DNA from: Phycisphaeraceae bacterium
GTDB lineage: Bacteria > Planctomycetota > Phycisphaerae > Phycisphaerales > Phycisphaeraceae
Length of the DNA stretch: 8,982 nucleotides
Direction of reading: 5' to 3'
Assembly: GCA_007119405.1 (NCBI GenBank)
Contig: SKPT01000582.1
Coordinates: forward strand, 1 to 8,982
Below are positions 7,261-8,982 of this stretch, piece after piece. Position 1 is the stretch's first letter. Every line of letters starts with the position of its first letter. Both the position numbers and the translations under genes were made by a program. The notes under the pieces are model-generated. The model had not been told where the DNA came from. It saw only the letters and a program-made list of their open reading frames with translations, and did no database searches.

Positions 7261-7287
7261 ACACAGCATCCGGGCAGGGTGCTGTGT
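7261..7287 (+). repeat. Dispersed hairpin element, copy B
   Basis: ACACAGCATCC (7261-7271) and GGGTGCTGTGT (7277-7287) form an 11-bp stem with the same single G-T wobble as copy A and a GGGCA loop. All 22 arm bases equal the core of copy A. It lies 82 nt after the M14 stop, here in the same orientation as the upstream gene. Confidence 0.7.
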
Positions 7288-7536
7288 GCGTGGGTCATGT
7301 CCGGGGTCACCTTGTGCTAAGCTGTTGGTCGAAAGCGACTTGAGGCTAATGCGGGCCGCCGGCCGTTGTCTTTTTTCATGTTCAGCGTTGACAGCGGGTG
7401 GCCGGCGACTGGACAATCAGGGCCCATGCAGCCTGGCTCCATCGTCACGATGGGCCGTGTTGCCGTCGCTTCGTTGTGCGCATCGACGCCGCCGGGGTCC
7501 GACCACAACGCGAGACAACCCAGGGAGTGCCCGCCG
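7288..7536 (+). promoter_or_regulatory. Upstream region of the MoxR gene
   Basis: No gene is seen here. TGCTAAGCT (7316-7324 area) resembles an extended -10 and shares TGTGCTA with the giant gene's promoter, but no -35 matches. A short GGCC/GGCC stem followed by a T-run lies near 7355-7377 and could be a weak attenuator. AGGGAG at 7522-7527, 9 nt before TTG at 7537, is the best RBS. The frame is open further upstream (to a TTG at 7366), but that extension has no RBS and no conserved-looking residues. Confidence 0.35.
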
Positions 7537-8571
7537 TTGGGTATCACCGATTCACAGGCCGGGCTGGGTGCGGAGGTGAGCGAGGACGAGGTGCGGGTGA
7601 TCGAGCGGCTGCACGCGCAGTACGAGGCGGCGCGGCAGCAGTTGGCCGGGGTCATCGTCGGGCTGGATGAGGCGATCGAGCAGTTGTTCATCGCGATGCT
7701 CTGCCGGGGCCACTGCATGTTCGAGGGGGTGCCGGGCCTGGCGAAGACGATGCTGATCGCGACGCTGGGCAAGGTGATGGACCTGTCGCTGCACCGGATC
7801 CAGTTCACGCCGGATCTGATGCCCGCGGACATCACGGGCACGGAGGTGCTTCAGGAGGACCGGAGCACGGGCGAGCGCGTGTTTCGCTTTACGCCGGGGC
7901 CGCTGTTCGCGAACCTGATCCTGGCAGACGAGATCAACCGCACACCGCCCAAGACGCAGGCGGCGCTGCTCGAGGCGATGCAGGAGCGGCAGCTCACGGT
8001 CGCGGGGCAGACCCACGAGCTGCCCGAGCCGTTTTTCGTGCTCGCGACGCAGAACCCGATCGAGCAGGAAGGCACCTACCCGCTGCCCGAGGCCCAACTG
8101 GACCGGTTTCTGTTCAAGATCAAGGTCGGCTATCCCACCGCCGCGGACGAGATCGCCATCGCCAAGCGGGCGACCACCAGCTACCGGTTCGAGCCGGCGA
8201 AGGTCATTGACGGCCAGGCGTTGCAGCGGATGCAGGCGGTGGTGCGGCGGATTCCGGTCAGCGAGCAGGTGTACGAGAAGGCCATCGCCCTGGCGCAGTT
8301 GACCCGGCCCAGCCAGGTGGATCCGCCGCATCCGGCGGCCGGTTACGTGCGCGAGATGGTGGCGTGGGGGGCCGGGCCGCGGGCGAGCATCAATCTGCTG
8401 CTGGCGGCGAAGGCGCGGGCGGTGATCCGGGGCCGGTTCCACGCCACGCTGGAGGACGTGGCCCGCGCGGCGCTGCCGGTGCTGCGACATCGGGTGATTC
8501 TGACGTTCAACGCCCAGGCCGCGGGCCGGAGCTCGGACGAGGTCATCCGGAACCTGCTCCGCGCCCTGTAG
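7537..8571 (+). CDS. MoxR-family AAA+ ATPase
   Basis: With the TTG start the protein has 344 residues, normal for MoxR. Walker A GVPGLAKT is at 64-71, Walker B LILADE at 127-132 followed by INR, sensor 1 ATQN at 170-173, the arginine-finger LDRF at 188-191 and sensor 2 GPRAS at 280-284. MoxR ATPases use ATP hydrolysis to remodel or activate partner proteins, often with von Willebrand-type domains. A DUF58 gene follows after 33 nt, the usual arrangement, and its product is the likely partner. The TTG at 7537 was chosen because AGGGAG precedes it by 9 nt; in-frame alternatives are ATG 7378, 7426 and 7450 (weak RBS) and GTG 7576. Function is by family only; the cellular target is unknown. Confidence 0.92.
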   Translation: MGITDSQAGLGAEVSEDEVRVIERLHAQYEAARQQLAGVIVGLDEAIEQLFIAMLCRGHCMFEGVPGLAKTMLIATLGKVMDLSLHRIQFTPDLMPADITGTEVLQEDRSTGERVFRFTPGPLFANLILADEINRTPPKTQAALLEAMQERQLTVAGQTHELPEPFFVLATQNPIEQEGTYPLPEAQLDRFLFKIKVGYPTAADEIAIAKRATTSYRFEPAKVIDGQALQRMQAVVRRIPVSEQVYEKAIALAQLTRPSQVDPPHPAAGYVREMVAWGAGPRASINLLLAAKARAVIRGRFHATLEDVARAALPVLRHRVILTFNAQAAGRSSDEVIRNLLRAL

Positions 8572-8591
8572 GGTGGGTGGAGTTGTTCCGT

Positions 8592-8596
8592 GGGAG
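8592..8596 (+). promoter_or_regulatory. Ribosome binding site of the DUF58 gene
   Basis: GGGAG lies 8 nt before the ATG at 8605. An out-of-frame ATG at 8600 is not followed by a DUF58-like sequence, so the RBS and the protein pattern agree on 8605. Confidence 0.6.
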
Positions 8597-8604
8597 CGGA
8601 TGTC

Positions 8605-8982
8605 ATGGCCGAGCCTGCCCGCGGGGGCGCGAGTCTGCTCGATCCGGAGGTGATGCAGGCCATCGGCCCGCTGGACGTGGTCGCGACGCGCATCGTCGAA
8701 GGGCTGCTGGCCGGGCAGCACCGCTCGCCATTGAAGGGCTCGAGCGTCGAGTTCGCCGAGCACCGCGCCTACTCACCGGGCGACGAGACACGGCTGATCG
8801 ACTGGCACGCCTATGCCCGGAGCGACCGCTACTACATCCGCCAGTTCGAGGAGCAGACGAACCTCGCCGCGACGCTGGTGTTGGACGCGTCGGGATCGAT
8901 GGCCTTTGGCATGTCCACGATCTCGAAGCTGCGCTGGGCGCAGGTGGCGATGGCGTGCCTGGCCCGGCTGCTGCTGCAGCGC
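8605..8982 (+). CDS. DUF58 domain protein, N-terminal part (truncated by window end)
   Basis: The 126 visible residues match the DUF58 pattern: SSVEF (46-50), RAYSPGDETRLIDW (54-67), YIRQFEEQ (77-84) and DASGSM (94-99), the last a DxSxS metal-binding motif of von Willebrand-like folds. There is no signal peptide or N-terminal membrane helix, so this is the soluble type. It begins 33 nt after the MoxR stop with its own RBS and is very probably co-transcribed. MoxR and DUF58 proteins often work together, with further vWA or transglutaminase-type genes following, but what lies downstream is outside the window. The frame is open to 8982. Confidence 0.92.
   Translation, partial: MAEPARGGASLLDPEVMQAIGPLDVVATRIVEGLLAGQHRSPLKGSSVEFAEHRAYSPGDETRLIDWHAYARSDRYYIRQFEEQTNLAATLVLDASGSMAFGMSTISKLRWAQVAMACLARLLLQR

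Noticed and set aside
5949..7310. 453-residue open frame on the minus strand
   Set aside because: It is antisense to the M14 gene, which has an RBS and zinc-site motifs. The minus product is arginine/alanine-rich without recognisable motifs, and its start lies in hairpin copy B.
7355..7377. GC stem followed by a T-run before the MoxR gene as an intrinsic terminator
   Set aside because: The stem is only about 4 bp and the T-run starts several nt after it; too weak to list as a terminator.
7552..8763. 403-residue minus-strand open frame
   Set aside because: Antisense shadow of the MoxR and DUF58 genes.

Overview
The window is strongly GC-rich, with G or C at most third codon positions. It looks like chromosome from a Planctomycetota bacterium, possibly Phycisphaerae. 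That is an inference from gene content: a giant secreted protein with T5SS/PEP-CTERM-type repeats, a MoxR-DUF58 gene pair, and a wide repeat-rich intergenic space. No rRNA or tRNA gene, CRISPR array or transposase gene was seen.

Layout. Positions 1-4397 (minus strand) are one uninterrupted frame of at least 1465 codons, open at the left edge. It encodes a signal peptide, a zinc-metalloprotease-like domain (HEIGH motif) and then more than 1100 residues of glycine-rich beta-solenoid-type repeats, including three tandem 50-residue units. The long open frames on the plus strand here are its antisense shadows. Positions 4398-5163 hold no convincing gene. They contain the RBS, a structured leader and a promoter candidate for the giant gene, a palindrome upstream, and a nested repeat element: a 16-bp inverted repeat pair enclosing a 21-bp tandem duplication and a 15-bp hairpin.

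Positions 5164-5949 (minus) encode a LOG-family (TIGR00730-type) protein. It is divergent from a cytoplasmic M14-like zinc carboxypeptidase at 6090-7178 (plus), and the 140-bp space between them holds the candidate promoters. A terminator-like hairpin and a second copy of the dispersed hairpin follow the carboxypeptidase. Then comes a MoxR-family AAA+ ATPase (plus), probably starting at a TTG at 7537 with a good RBS, and 33 nt further the start of a DUF58 protein that runs off the right edge at 8982.

Function. The MoxR and DUF58 genes form a typical co-transcribed pair in which the AAA+ ATPase is thought to act as a chaperone or remodeller for von Willebrand-like partners. The giant protein is probably exported and displayed on the surface or released. 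The LOG and M14 genes are single housekeeping or accessory enzymes with no evident link to the others. The least explained features are the protease-solenoid fusion with its unusual zinc site, and the hairpin that occurs in two intergenic spaces.
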